64,000 nt of DNA, taken from positions 6,854,091 to 6,918,090 of the forward strand of contig OX422201.1 in NCBI GenBank assembly GCA_949130485.1, read 5' to 3'. Under the pieces are notes generated by a model. It made no database searches and was not told the DNA's origin. It was given only the letters and a program-made list of their open reading frames with translations. This document shows positions 20,701-32,700 of this stretch, in pieces. How positions within the stretch are numbered: the first letter of the stretch is position 1; every line of letters begins with the position of its first letter. The translations under genes were made by a program, and so were the position numbers. This stretch comes from Agelas oroides. Lineage: Eukaryota; Porifera; Demospongiae; Agelasida; Agelasidae.

Positions 20701-23700
20701 ATCCTATATCTGCAGCTTCGCCTCAGGTTGTGATATCTCCGAGGAACTCCACTGTGAATGCTGGCAGTACAACGATACTCACCTGTGTAGGGTTTGGTAA
20801 TCCAACACCATACATTACTTGGAGAAGAGGGGCTACTGAGCTTAGCAACGGCTCTCGTACCACCATCTACGAAGAGCTAGTGACGGAGAACGGGGTGAGG
20901 TTTGTTCAGTCAATCCTGGAGATCTGCAGTGTAGGGGAGGCTGATGATGGACAGTACAGCTGTACAGTGGGCAATGCACTTGGCAATGCCAGTGTCAACT
21001 TTGAACTATCAGTCACTGGTGCAGGAGGTAAGTGTGACATTCACGTGCATGACAATGTGGTAATAATAGCATGCCATATTGTGCTTGTATAAACTGCACA
21101 TTCCTTTGGAAGTAGGAGTGTAGTATTACCAAAGAAACCTTCACCCCTCCAGCCCCAGCTCAGATTGTGATTCGCCCTAACCAAACAACCAATGTGGATG
21201 CTGGGAACACTATCGTCGCTGTCTGTGTGGCTTATGGAGACCCCAACCCTTCCATCACTTGGAACAGAGGAGGCACTGTACTGACCAATGACTCCCGAGT
21301 TACCATCTATGAAGAAATAGTGACAGAAAATGGAGTAATGTTCGTGCAGTCCATCATAGAAGTGTGCAGTGCAGAAGTGAGCGATGCAGGACAGTACAGC
21401 TGTTTCGCAGAGAACACCTTTGGCAATGACACAGCAGTTATTGAACTAACAGTGAACGCAGGAGGTAAAGCAATAGTGTTCACATGTGTATTAGCCTCAA
21501 ATATTGACTCATTCAATCCTATATCTGCAGCTTCGCCTCAGGTTGTGATATCTCCGAGGAACTCCACTGTGGAAGCTGGCAGTACAACGATACTCACCTG
21601 TGTAGGGTTTGGTAATCCAACACCATACATTACTTGGAGAAGGGGGGCTACTGAGCTTAGCAACGGCTCTCGTACCACCATCTACGAAGAGCTAGTGACA
21701 GAGAACGGGGTGAGGTTTGTTCAGTCAATCCTGGAGATCTGCAGTGTAGGGGAGGCTGATGATGGACAGTACAGCTGTACAGTGGGCAATGCACTTGGCA
21801 ATGCCAGTGTCAACTTTGAACTATCAGTCACTGGTGCAGGAGGTAAGTGTTATATCTGCTGTGTTTAACTATAGATGGTAGTGACATACACCATTTTGCT
21901 GCACAAACTTGTTGGAAGTGGGGAAATATAGAAGAAACTTTTGCACCTCCAGCCCCAGCACAGATTGTAATTCGCCCTAACCAAACAACCAATGTGGACG
22001 CTGGCAACACTATCGTCGCTGTCTGTGTGGCTTATGGAGACCCCAACCCTTCCATCACTTGGAACAGAGGAGGCACTGTACTGACCAATGACTCCCGAGT
22101 TACTATCTATGAAGAACTAGTGACAGAAAATGGAGTAATGTTCGTGCAGTCCATCATAGAGGTGTGCAGTGCAGAAGTGAGCGATGCAGGACAGTACAAC
22201 TGTTTCGCAGAGAACGCCTTTGGCAATGATACAGCAGCTATTGAACTAACAGTGAACGCAGGAGGTAAAGCAATAGTGTTCACATGTGTATGAGCCTCAA
22301 ATATTGACTCATTCAATCCTATATCTGCAGCTTCGCCTGAGGTTGTGATATCTCCGAGGAACTCCACTGTGGAAGCTGGCAGTACAACGATACTCACCTG
22401 TGTAGGGTTTGGTAATCCAACACCATACATTACTTGGAGAAGGGGGGCTACTGAGCTTAGCAACGGCTCTCGTACCACCATCTACGAAGAGCTAGTGACG
22501 GAGAACGGGGTGAGGTTTGTTCAGTCAATCCTGGAGATCTGCAGTGTAGGAGAGGCTGACGATGGACAGTACAGCTGTACAGTGGGCAATGTACTTGGCA
22601 ATGCCAGCGTCAACTTTGAACTATCAGTCACTGGTGCAGGAGGTAAGCATGCCACCTATGTGCATGAATGTGTTAATAGCATGCCACATCGTGCTTATAT
22701 ATACCTTTGGAAGTGGGGAGTGTAGTAGCACAAAACAAAACTGTCACCCCTCCAGCCCCAGCTCAGATTGTGATTCGCCCTAACCAAACAACAAATGTGG
22801 ATGCTGGGAACACTATCGTCGCTGTCTGTGTGGCTTATGGAGACCCCAACCCTTCCATCACTTGGAGCAGAGGAGGCACTGTACTGAGCAATGACTCCCG
22901 AGTTGCCATCTATGAAGAACTGGTGACAGAAAATGGAGTAATGTTTGTGCAGTCCATCATAGAGGTGTGCAGTGCAGAAGTGAGCGATGCAGGACAGTAT
23001 AGCTGTTTCGCAGAGAACACCTTTGGCAATGATACAGCAGTTATTGAACTAACTGTGAATGCCCAAGGTAAAGTATTGATGTTTACATGTGTTTGAGTAT
23101 TTAATATTGACTCAATCAATCCTGTACATACAGCTCCACCTCAGGTTGTGATATCTCCAAGGAACTCCACTGTGGAAGCTGGCAGTACAACGATACTCAC
23201 CTGTGTAGGGTTTGGTAATCCAACACCATACATTACTTGGAAAATGGGGGCTACTGAGCTGAGTAACGATTCTCGTACCACCATCTATGAAGAGCTAGTG
23301 ACTGAGAACGGAGTAAACTTTGTGCAGTCCATCCTGGAGATCTGCAGTGTAGGAGAGGCTGACGATGGACAGTACAGCTGTACAGTGGGCAATGAACTTG
23401 GCAATGCCAGTGTCAACTTTGAACTATCAGTCACTGCCGTAGGAGGTAAACTTGACATACTAGTTTAGTAGGACATTGTGTTTGTACGCACATCCTCTGA
23501 GGGAAGGTAGTAACTCATTGTTGTGTTCACAGATCCAGCTCAGATTGTGATTCGCCCTAACCAAACAACAAATGTGGATGCTGGCAACACTATCGCCGCT
23601 GTCTGTGTGGCCTATGGAGACCCCAACCCTTCCATCACTTGGAGCAGAGGAGACACTGTACTGAGGAATGACTCCCGAATTACCATCTATGAGGAACTGG

Positions 23701-26700
23701 TGACAGAAAATGGAGTAATGTTCGTGCAGTCCATCATAGAGGTATGCAGTGCAGAAGTGACCGATGCAGGACAGTACAGCTGTTTCGCAGAGAACGCCTT
23801 TGGCAATGATACAGCAGTTATTGAACTAACAGTCAATGCCCAAGGTAGAATACTAGAACATACATTGAACAACTTCAGTGGTTTATTTGCATACTCTCTC
23901 AAATTATCTGCTGACTCTCTGCATTGCAGTTCCTGTGATGGTAGCAACCAGTCCAGAGCCAGCTACTCGAGTGGTGGGAAACAGTGTCACTTTCACCTGT
24001 GCTGCTAGTGGCACACTGCCCCTGACTTTCATGTGGTACAAAGATGGAGAGGGTGCACCTCTTATGGCTGGAAGCAATGTCAGATTCATCAATGAAGCTA
24101 ATGAAAGCAGCCTCGTCCTTACAAACATTGCACCCTCTGATGCTGGTTCATACTACTGTGTGGCTTCCAACACTCTTGTTGGAGGGGTATTCAATTCAAC
24201 TTCCAGTCTGGCCACTCTCACTGTACAAGGTATAACTGCCCCAGTATTAGTGTAAAACTGACCTTAGCTTGAAGTGTCATGGTGTTTTTCTCCAGCTATT
24301 CCAGTTGTGACGCCAGAAAGAGGGAACACCGTCATTGGTGTTCAAGGCAGGAGAGTATCACTGCGCTTCATCATCTCGAATGCTCTCCCTGAAGTCATTC
24401 CTGCCAACATCCAGTGGTTCTTTGGTAGTTCACAGAGAGAAGTGACACAAGATTCCCGGCATACTTTCTCATCTAACAGGCAGACACTTACAATCAACTC
24501 CCTAGTACTTTCTGATCAAGGGAACTACACTTTCCAAGTCAACCACATCACAGGAGCTGTGACTGCTACTGTCTTCTTGGAAATACAAAGTCAGTACAAA
24601 CTATAGGAATTTTGAATGAAACTGCTGTTCTTTGTAATATTATCCTCTAATTGTCTCCTGTGCAGCTCCTGCTATGATTATTGAACTTGAGGATCAGACT
24701 GTTGTGGAGGGAGGCAATGCCATCTTCAATTGCACCGCACCATCTGAACCATCTGTTCACACTCTGACGTGGGAATTTATGGGAACTGTCATCTCTAATG
24801 ATAGCAAGCATGTCATTACAAGTGAGGGTGCAGATACCAGTCTGCTGACCATCTTCAGTGCGACCACCTCTGATGCTGGAGAGTACACCTGCTTTGTGGC
24901 CAATCAACACGCCAATGACTCAGCAACAGCTGAACTGGACGTGCTCAGTGAGTACTAAGTTAGAATGAATAGCAGTCAGTTGGTAGAGCTTCAGTAACTC
25001 GTGTTCTGCATTCAGTGTGTATGCAACAAAGTATATAAACACTGAAGTACTTCAGTGTTCATATTCTGATTGCATACTGTTAAGTGCAAGTATTCATTAT
25101 AAATCGCTGATTCTCTGTGTTGCAGTTCCTGTGGTGATAGCAACAAATCCAGAGCCAGCTACTCGAGTGGTGGGAAACAGTGTCACTTTCACCTGTGCTG
25201 CTAGTGGCACACTGCCCCTGACTTTCATGTGGTACAAAGATGGAGAGGGTGCACCTCTTATGGCTGGAAGCAATGTCAGATTCATCAATGAAGCTAATGA
25301 AAGCAGCCTCGTCCTTACAAACATTGCACCCTCTGATGCTGGTTCGTACTTCTGTATGGCTTCCAACACTCTTGTTGGAGGGGTATTCAATTCAACTTCC
25401 AGTCTGGCCACTCTCACTGTACAAGGTATAACTGCCCCAGTATTAGTGTAAAACTGACCTTAGCTTGAAGTGTCATGGTGTTTTTCTCCAGCTATTCCAG
25501 TTGTGACGCCAGAAAGAGGGAACACCGTCATTGGTGTTCAAGGCAGGAGAGTATCACTGCGCTTCATCATCTCGAATGCTCTCCCTGAAGTCATTCCTGC
25601 CAACATCCAGTGGTTCTTTGGTAGTTCACAGAGAGAAGTGACACAAGATTCCCGGCATACTTTCTCATCTAACAGGCAGACACTTACAATCAACTCCCTA
25701 GTACTTTCTGATCAAGGGAACTACACTTTCCAAGTCAACCACATCACAGGAGCTGTGACTGCTACTGTCTTCTTGGAAATACAAAGTCAGTACAAACTAT
25801 AGGAATTTTGAATGAAACTGCTGTTCTTTGTAATATTATCCTCTAATTGTCTCCTGTGCAGCTCCTGCTATGATTATTGAACTTGAGGATCAGACTGTTG
25901 TGGAGGGAGGCAATGCCATCTTCAATTGCACCGCACCATCTGAACCATCTGTTCACACTCTGACGTGGGAATTTATGGGAACTGTCATCTCTAATGATAG
26001 CAAGCATGTCATTACAAGTGAGGGTGCAGATACCAGTCTGCTGACCATCTTCAGTGCGACCACCTCTGATGCTGGAGAGTACACCTGCTTTGTGGCCAAT
26101 CAACACGCCAATGACTCAGCAACAGCTGAACTGGACGTGCTCAGTGAGTACTAAGTTAGAATGAATAGCAGTCAGTTGGTAGAGCTTCAGTAACTCGTGT
26201 TCTGCATTCAGTGTGTATGCACCAAAGTATATAAACACTGAAGTACTTCAGTGTTCATATTCTGATTGCATACTGTTAAGTGCAAGTATTCATTATAAAT
26301 CGCTGATTCTCTGTGTTGCAGTTCCTGTGGTGATAGCAACAAATCCAGAGCCAGCTACTCGAGTGGTGGGAAACAGTGTCACTTTCACCTGTGCTGCTAG
26401 TGGCACACTGCCCCTGACTTTCATGTGGTACAAAGATGGAGAGGGTGCACCTCTTATGGCTGGAAGCAATGTCAGATTTACCAGTGAAGCTAATGAAAGC
26501 AGCCTCGTCCTTACAAACATTGCACCCTCTGATGCTGGTTCATACTACTGTGTGGCTTCCAACACTCTTGTTGGAGGGGTATTCAATTCAACTTCCAGTC
26601 TGGCCACTCTCATTGTACAAGGTAAAATTTTATGAATGTTGCTTAATACGTTTTGACAGTGTGCTGCATTTTTTTCAGCTGTATTGAATACTGAATAGGT

Positions 26701-29700
26701 TTGTATCCTTTAAGTTCATACTGTAGCTGCACTCTCTGTGTTGCAGTTCCTGTGATGGTAGCAACCAGTCCAGAGCCAGCTACTCAACTGGTGGGAGAAA
26801 GGGTCACTTTCACCTGTGCTGCTAGCGGCACACTGCCCCTGACTTTCATGTGGTACAAAGATGGAGAGGGTGCACCTCTTATGGCTGGAAGCAATGTCAG
26901 ATTCATCAATGAAGCTAATGAAAGCAGCCTTGTCCTTACAAACATTGCGCCCTCTGATGCTGGTTCGTACTTCTGTATGGCTTCCAACACTCTTGTTGGA
27001 GGGGTATTCAATTCAACTTCCAGTCTGGCCACTCTCACTGTACAAGGTATAACTGCCCCAGTATTAGTGTAAAACTGACCTTAGCTTGAAGTGTCATGGT
27101 GTTTTTCTCCAGCTATTCCAGTTGTGACGCCAGAAAGAGGGAACACCGTCATTGGTGTTCAAGGCAGGAGAGTATCACTGCGCTTCACCATCTCGAATGC
27201 TCTCCCTGAAGTCATTCCTGCCAACATCCAGTGGTTCTTTGGTAGTTCACAGAGAGAAGTGACACAAGATTCCCGGCATACTTTCTCATCTAACAGGCAG
27301 ACACTTACAATCAACTCCCTAGTACTTTCTGATCGAGGGAACTACACTTTCCAAGTCAACCACATCACAGGAGCTGTGACTGCTACTGTCTTCTTGGAAA
27401 TACAAAGTCAGTAGTGAAATGCAGCTGCTGTTTTCCAGTCATCTTATCTACTATCATCTTGTATACATGTCTCATGTCTGAACTGCAGCTGCTATTTATC
27501 TTATTATCCTCTAATTGTCTCCTGTACAGCTCCTGCTATGATTATTGAACTTGAGGATCAGACTGTTGTGGAGGGAGGCAATGCCATCTTCAATTGCACT
27601 GCACCATCTGAACCATCTGTTCACACTCTGACATGGGAATTTATGGGAACTGTCATCTCTAATGATAGCAAGCATGTCATTACAAGTGAGGGTGCAGATA
27701 CCAGTCTACTGACCATCTTCAGTACGACCACCTCTGATGCTGGAGAGTATACCTGCTTTGTGGCCAATCAACATGCCAATGACTCAGCAACAGCAGAACT
27801 GGACGTGCTCAGTGAGTACTAACCTGGACCTTGATTTTAGCATGCAAACTAGGGTAGCCATTTATTTTATAAGTGCTCTTGAATCCCCTCTCTTACAGCT
27901 GTTCCTGTTGTTTCTGCACGTGATGGAAACTCGGTTACAACTGTTATTAGAAAAAATGTCACCCTCTCCTTCACTGTAACCCGTGACAACCCTACCATAC
28001 GCCCTAAAAATATCACCTGGCTGTTTACCAGCAGCTTAACCCCCAACACCACTCGTGTTCTCACTGTGGATGTCGACTCTCGATATAGCTTCTCCCCTGA
28101 TCGACGATCACTTACCATCAGAAATGTCACACTGACGGACGATGGAGAATACCAACTAGTGGCTGTTAATCTGGCTGGAAACAACTCAGATTACATCACA
28201 CTTTCTGTCAATGGTATGTATGTATTTGTTTATGATATATTGCACAATGTGATTTAGTCGTGTCCCACTTCAGCTGAGCCCTACATTATGGAGAATGGTG
28301 GCACCACCTCGACACGTGAGAGTGGTGAAACGGTCTCCTTCACTTGTACGGCTGATGGTGTTCCAGCCCCAGCCATTGCTTGGCTGCGAGATAACAGAGC
28401 ACTGCTGGTCAACCTGGACAACAGGCTCAGTGTTGAGACCCGCACTACCTTACCTGGACTGCGCCCATACATTACTGAGAGCAGGCGGAGTGTCCTCACT
28501 ATCTCTGACCTCACCGTGAAGGACAGTGGGAGGTACTCCTGCAAGGCCACCAATGGGATTGGTACAGATGCAGTGCTTCAAGATCCTTACCAACTGGACG
28601 TCTCTGCAGGTATAGTAACAAAGTAACCACCCGTATCAGCTGCCATTCTTCTGTCATGACATCACTGTGACATTACCTGCCTTGTAAAAATGATTATGTC
28701 ACCATGACATAAATAAGCAAAGTTACTGTACATTAATCATATATATATATATATGTCTGCACAGCACCACCACCGAATTTCTGTGGCAGTTCTCCCTGCC
28801 AGAATGGAGGCACCTGCTCCAACCAACAGTCCTCGTACAGCTGTAACTGCCCTGCAGGATTTGTTGGAAGAAACTGCGAGCTGGGTAAATGGTATTAGCT
28901 AAAATATTGTTTGTACTCAATTGAGAATGTCCATGTTCTCTTTATGCAGCTGTTCAAGTCCAGAGTGCACCATCAATCAGTGTTGGTCCAAGCCGTGTCT
29001 ATGTGCCTATTTATGAGCAAGCTAGCTTTCTTTGCCTGGTTGATGGCAGCCCCAAACCCAGTATAGCCTGGTTCAAGGATGGTGTGGAGATCCCAGGAGA
29101 GAAGTCACAATTCTTGATCATTCCCAGTGCGACATTGTCTGACAGAGGAAATTACCACTGCACAGCAACCAATGTCCTGGGAACTGCCACCTCCAACATT
29201 GGCTACCTTGGCCTATATGGTATGTATACTCAAATTTGTATGGTATAATAGTTACGTGGCTATGACAATTAATTAACCCTTTAACCACTGATGATGAGTG
29301 TACTCGTCATGCAACTTTGGCAGCATGTTATCAGTTGGAGTAATCCATTTTGAAAAAAGGTTTTGCACTAGCAAAAAAGGTGGGATAGAGGGAGGTGGGT
29401 GCGCATATTCACGACATGCCGTGCACATGGCAGTTGTCTTGGCTGGCTGTAGAAAGGCCTTGGTTGGCACTGGCTGGGCCATTTCTCTCCTTTTTAGCAC
29501 AAATGGGTGTAGAAACTGCTCCTCTGCCTTTGTAGGGGCTCCATTTCTGACACTGTAGACAGTTTTCAGTCAGGAGAAGCATTTGCTTGTTGGAGAGCTC
29601 TGACCACTGTAAGCTCGCTAATGAGTGGGTGTGGTCAAGGTCATAAACCCCAAGAGAATTGATGAAAAACCCTTAGCTCAAGTTTCCAGTGCTAGCTCAC

Positions 29701-32700
29701 AGCAGAAGTGGAAATACGGATCTTACCATAGCTTCAGAAAAACTTCGAGAAAATGAAACTCAGTGTATAATGGGTTTAACTTGTTGGATTTAGAGCAGCA
29801 TTTCACAAGACACTGATGCTAAAAGCTGTTTGTTTTGCCTTTGTAAGACATAGACTGTCTCATTCTAAAAGGTTGCAAGTCGCTCAACTGCTCGACTATA
29901 CTGTGTGTTTCTCTCCCCACACACCAAAGGGGTCTATGTGATTAGGATCGTCATCGAAATTCCACTGGACTCGAACATCTTTGCTGGCGTGGGTCCGCGT
30001 CAGAACGACCAGGATCAGGAGAGGGTGGATAACTTTGTGAATCAGGTACGCAAGATAGAGGTATAGATATGTGATCACTCCCTGATCGATTTCACTGTCT
30101 TTCCTCAACAGTTGAATGACCAGACTGCAGGCACTGAATTGCCCGGAGGCCGCAACAACTCATTCCTGATTGCCTCTCTGGGTGTTCCTCAGAATACCAC
30201 ATTCAAGTAAGGAGAACCTACATGGCTACCATCACTGTCACTCACATACCAAGATTGACTGATCTAATACTCCTCCTTTTCTCTCTCCCTTCCTCCTACT
30301 CCTCTTCCTCCTCCCCCTCTCCCTTCCTCCTCTCCCTCTCCCTTCCTCCTCCCCACTCCCAGCTCTAGCACAGGAGAACTGAGTGTCCTGGTGACAGTTG
30401 TCGATGAGGAAGCTGCCCGCACCAATGCCTCTGACCCAGGACCTAGTGGAACCGTCCTGGAGGAATTAGGAGATACAGTTGTGGAGGAGGCAGAGGAGCT
30501 GGGTGTGAATGTTACAGTGGAAAACATTGCAAGATTTGGTGAGTGAGTTGGGGGGGGGGGGGGTGGAGTAAACCTTCAGTGAGTGGAGAGAACTTTGGAG
30601 TTGGAAGCTGCAAACTCCATTTTGTTCCTGCTTTCCAGATGGCTGTCTGATGGAAAACACCACCCTTAACACTTCTTCTGGACACCTTCTGAGCTTCCAG
30701 TGGTCTGAAGTAGCCATTGGGATAACTACTATGCACCAGTGCCCGTGCAACGTCTATGGCTGTGATCAGGTGACCGTGCCACGAACTGCTTCCCGTCTGT
30801 GTGGCGGAGACATCATCTCTGGAGGACGATGGAACCAGCCCTCAGACTCCCGCTGTCGTTTCAGTAAGCTTGAGACCACTCACTAAGAATTACTCACTTG
30901 CTCTGTTTTGGTTGTGTATCCAATACAGAAATACTTTAGCGCTATGGAAATATTTTGACTATGTAAACACGTTACTAAGGAATGCACCGCAGGCCACTCA
31001 CTTGGAACGTGTGGTACTCCCCTACAGCTCGGCCAACTGTGACCGGAGACACTGCCACTGCCATTGCTGGGAGGGCTGTGACCCTCACGTTCTCCATCAG
31101 TGGGGACTATCCTCCCGTCTCCCCGAGCAACATCACCTGGGAGTTTAATGATAACACCATCAGTGTGGGAGCTGACACAAGATACACCTTCTCTGCCAAC
31201 CGACTCTCACTGACAACCTCCAACGTGTCTCTGACAGACCGAGGGTCTTATAGTCTCACAGCTAACAACCCTGCAGGGGCGAACTCGGCCTCAGTAATAC
31301 TCAATGTGAACGGTGAGTAGTGGGCAACTTAGCTACCCCACATGCAACTAACCGTTCAAATTTGGCTTTCTTTGTCTCACTTCAGCTGAGCCCTACATTA
31401 TGGAGAATGGTGGCACCACCTCGACACGTGATAGCAGTCAAACGGTCTCCTTCACTTGTACGGCTGATGGCATTCCAACTCCGGCCATCTTGTGGCTGCA
31501 AAATGGTTCCCTGCTTCAGACCAGCCAGAGCCCCAGGTTTAGTGTGTCCAACGAGACAGTGAGACCCGGACTGCGTCCAGACATCACTGAGCGGAGGCGG
31601 AGTGTCCTCACTATCTCTGACCTCAGTGAGAGGGACAGTGGGAGGTACTCCTGCAAGGCCACCAATAGGATTGGCATGACAGCTGAACTTAGAGCACCAT
31701 ATCGGCTTACTGTCAACCCTGGTGAGTAATTTGTTTGACTTGTTGCAGGTATTTAACTTAACACCCGTGTCAGTTGTTCTGTCATGACATCACTGTGACA
31801 TCATTTATGTACTCCCATGGTAAAAATGATTACATCACCATGATGTAATGGAAATGGTTATCATATTATAGTTGTTGTGTCATCATACAGCAATGTAATT
31901 GGACACGTTCATTCTGTCTGCACAGCACCACCACCAAACTTCTGTGCCAGTTCTCCTTGCCAGAATGGAGGCACCTGCTCCAACCAACAGTCCTCGTACA
32001 GCTGTAACTGCCCTGCAGGATTCAATGGAAGAAACTGTGAAAACGGTACAAGCCAACAACCCAGCTAGACTAGGACCTAAGAGTTCATCTTCTTGTCTCT
32101 TTCTCATGCAGTTGTCCAGGTTCTCTCACGACCAGTCATCCTGGCTGGACCATCCACCATCTTTGCCTCTCTCTTCCAGTCTGTGAACTTCACCTGCAAT
32201 GCCATCGGCAATCCCCAGCCCACAATCACCTGGTTCAAGGACAGCGAGACGACTCCAGTGCAGAGCGGTCCAGTCCTCATAATTCCAGAGGTGAGGCTCT
32301 CTGATAGGGGAACCTACCGTTGCAGTGCAAGGAACACTCAGGGCTCCGCCACGTCTACAGATGCCTACCTCAACATCAAGGGTTAGTCCTTCCTCCCTCT
32401 CTCTTTCCCTTCTTCCTCCCTCGTCCTCCCTCTCCCTCCCTTTCTCCCTTCCCTCTCCCCTCTCTCTCTTTCTCTCTCTATTTCTCTCCATCTCTCTCCT
32501 CTCTCTCTCTCCATTTATCTGTGTTTCTCCCTCATGAATTCTGAAGTAAGATTTGCAGTTTAGTACTTTGCTAGCACTAATATTTATCATACACTGTAGC
32601 TGATGTTACATACCATTTTTTGTACACAGGAGTCGTCCAGCTGTTGTTCACCATTATGATCCCCTCTGGCACTGCCACGGATAGAGTGCAGGGTCTCATG

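Noticed and set aside
16308-23844. The Ig array as a set of separate single-Ig genes
   Set aside because: Each exon has AG and GT borders and phase 1-1, no promoter or signal peptide occurs between units, and the whole chain sums to one open frame.
16308-27811. Assembly duplication as the cause of the near-identical Ig units
   Set aside because: Not fully excluded. However, units differ by scattered substitutions, intron subtypes and lengths (800, 803, 815, 777), which argues for real copies. Read depth would settle it.
29273-29558. Open frames in the 710-bp receptor intron
   Set aside because: They show no Ig, EGF or other domain pattern and no flanking splice sites in suitable phase.
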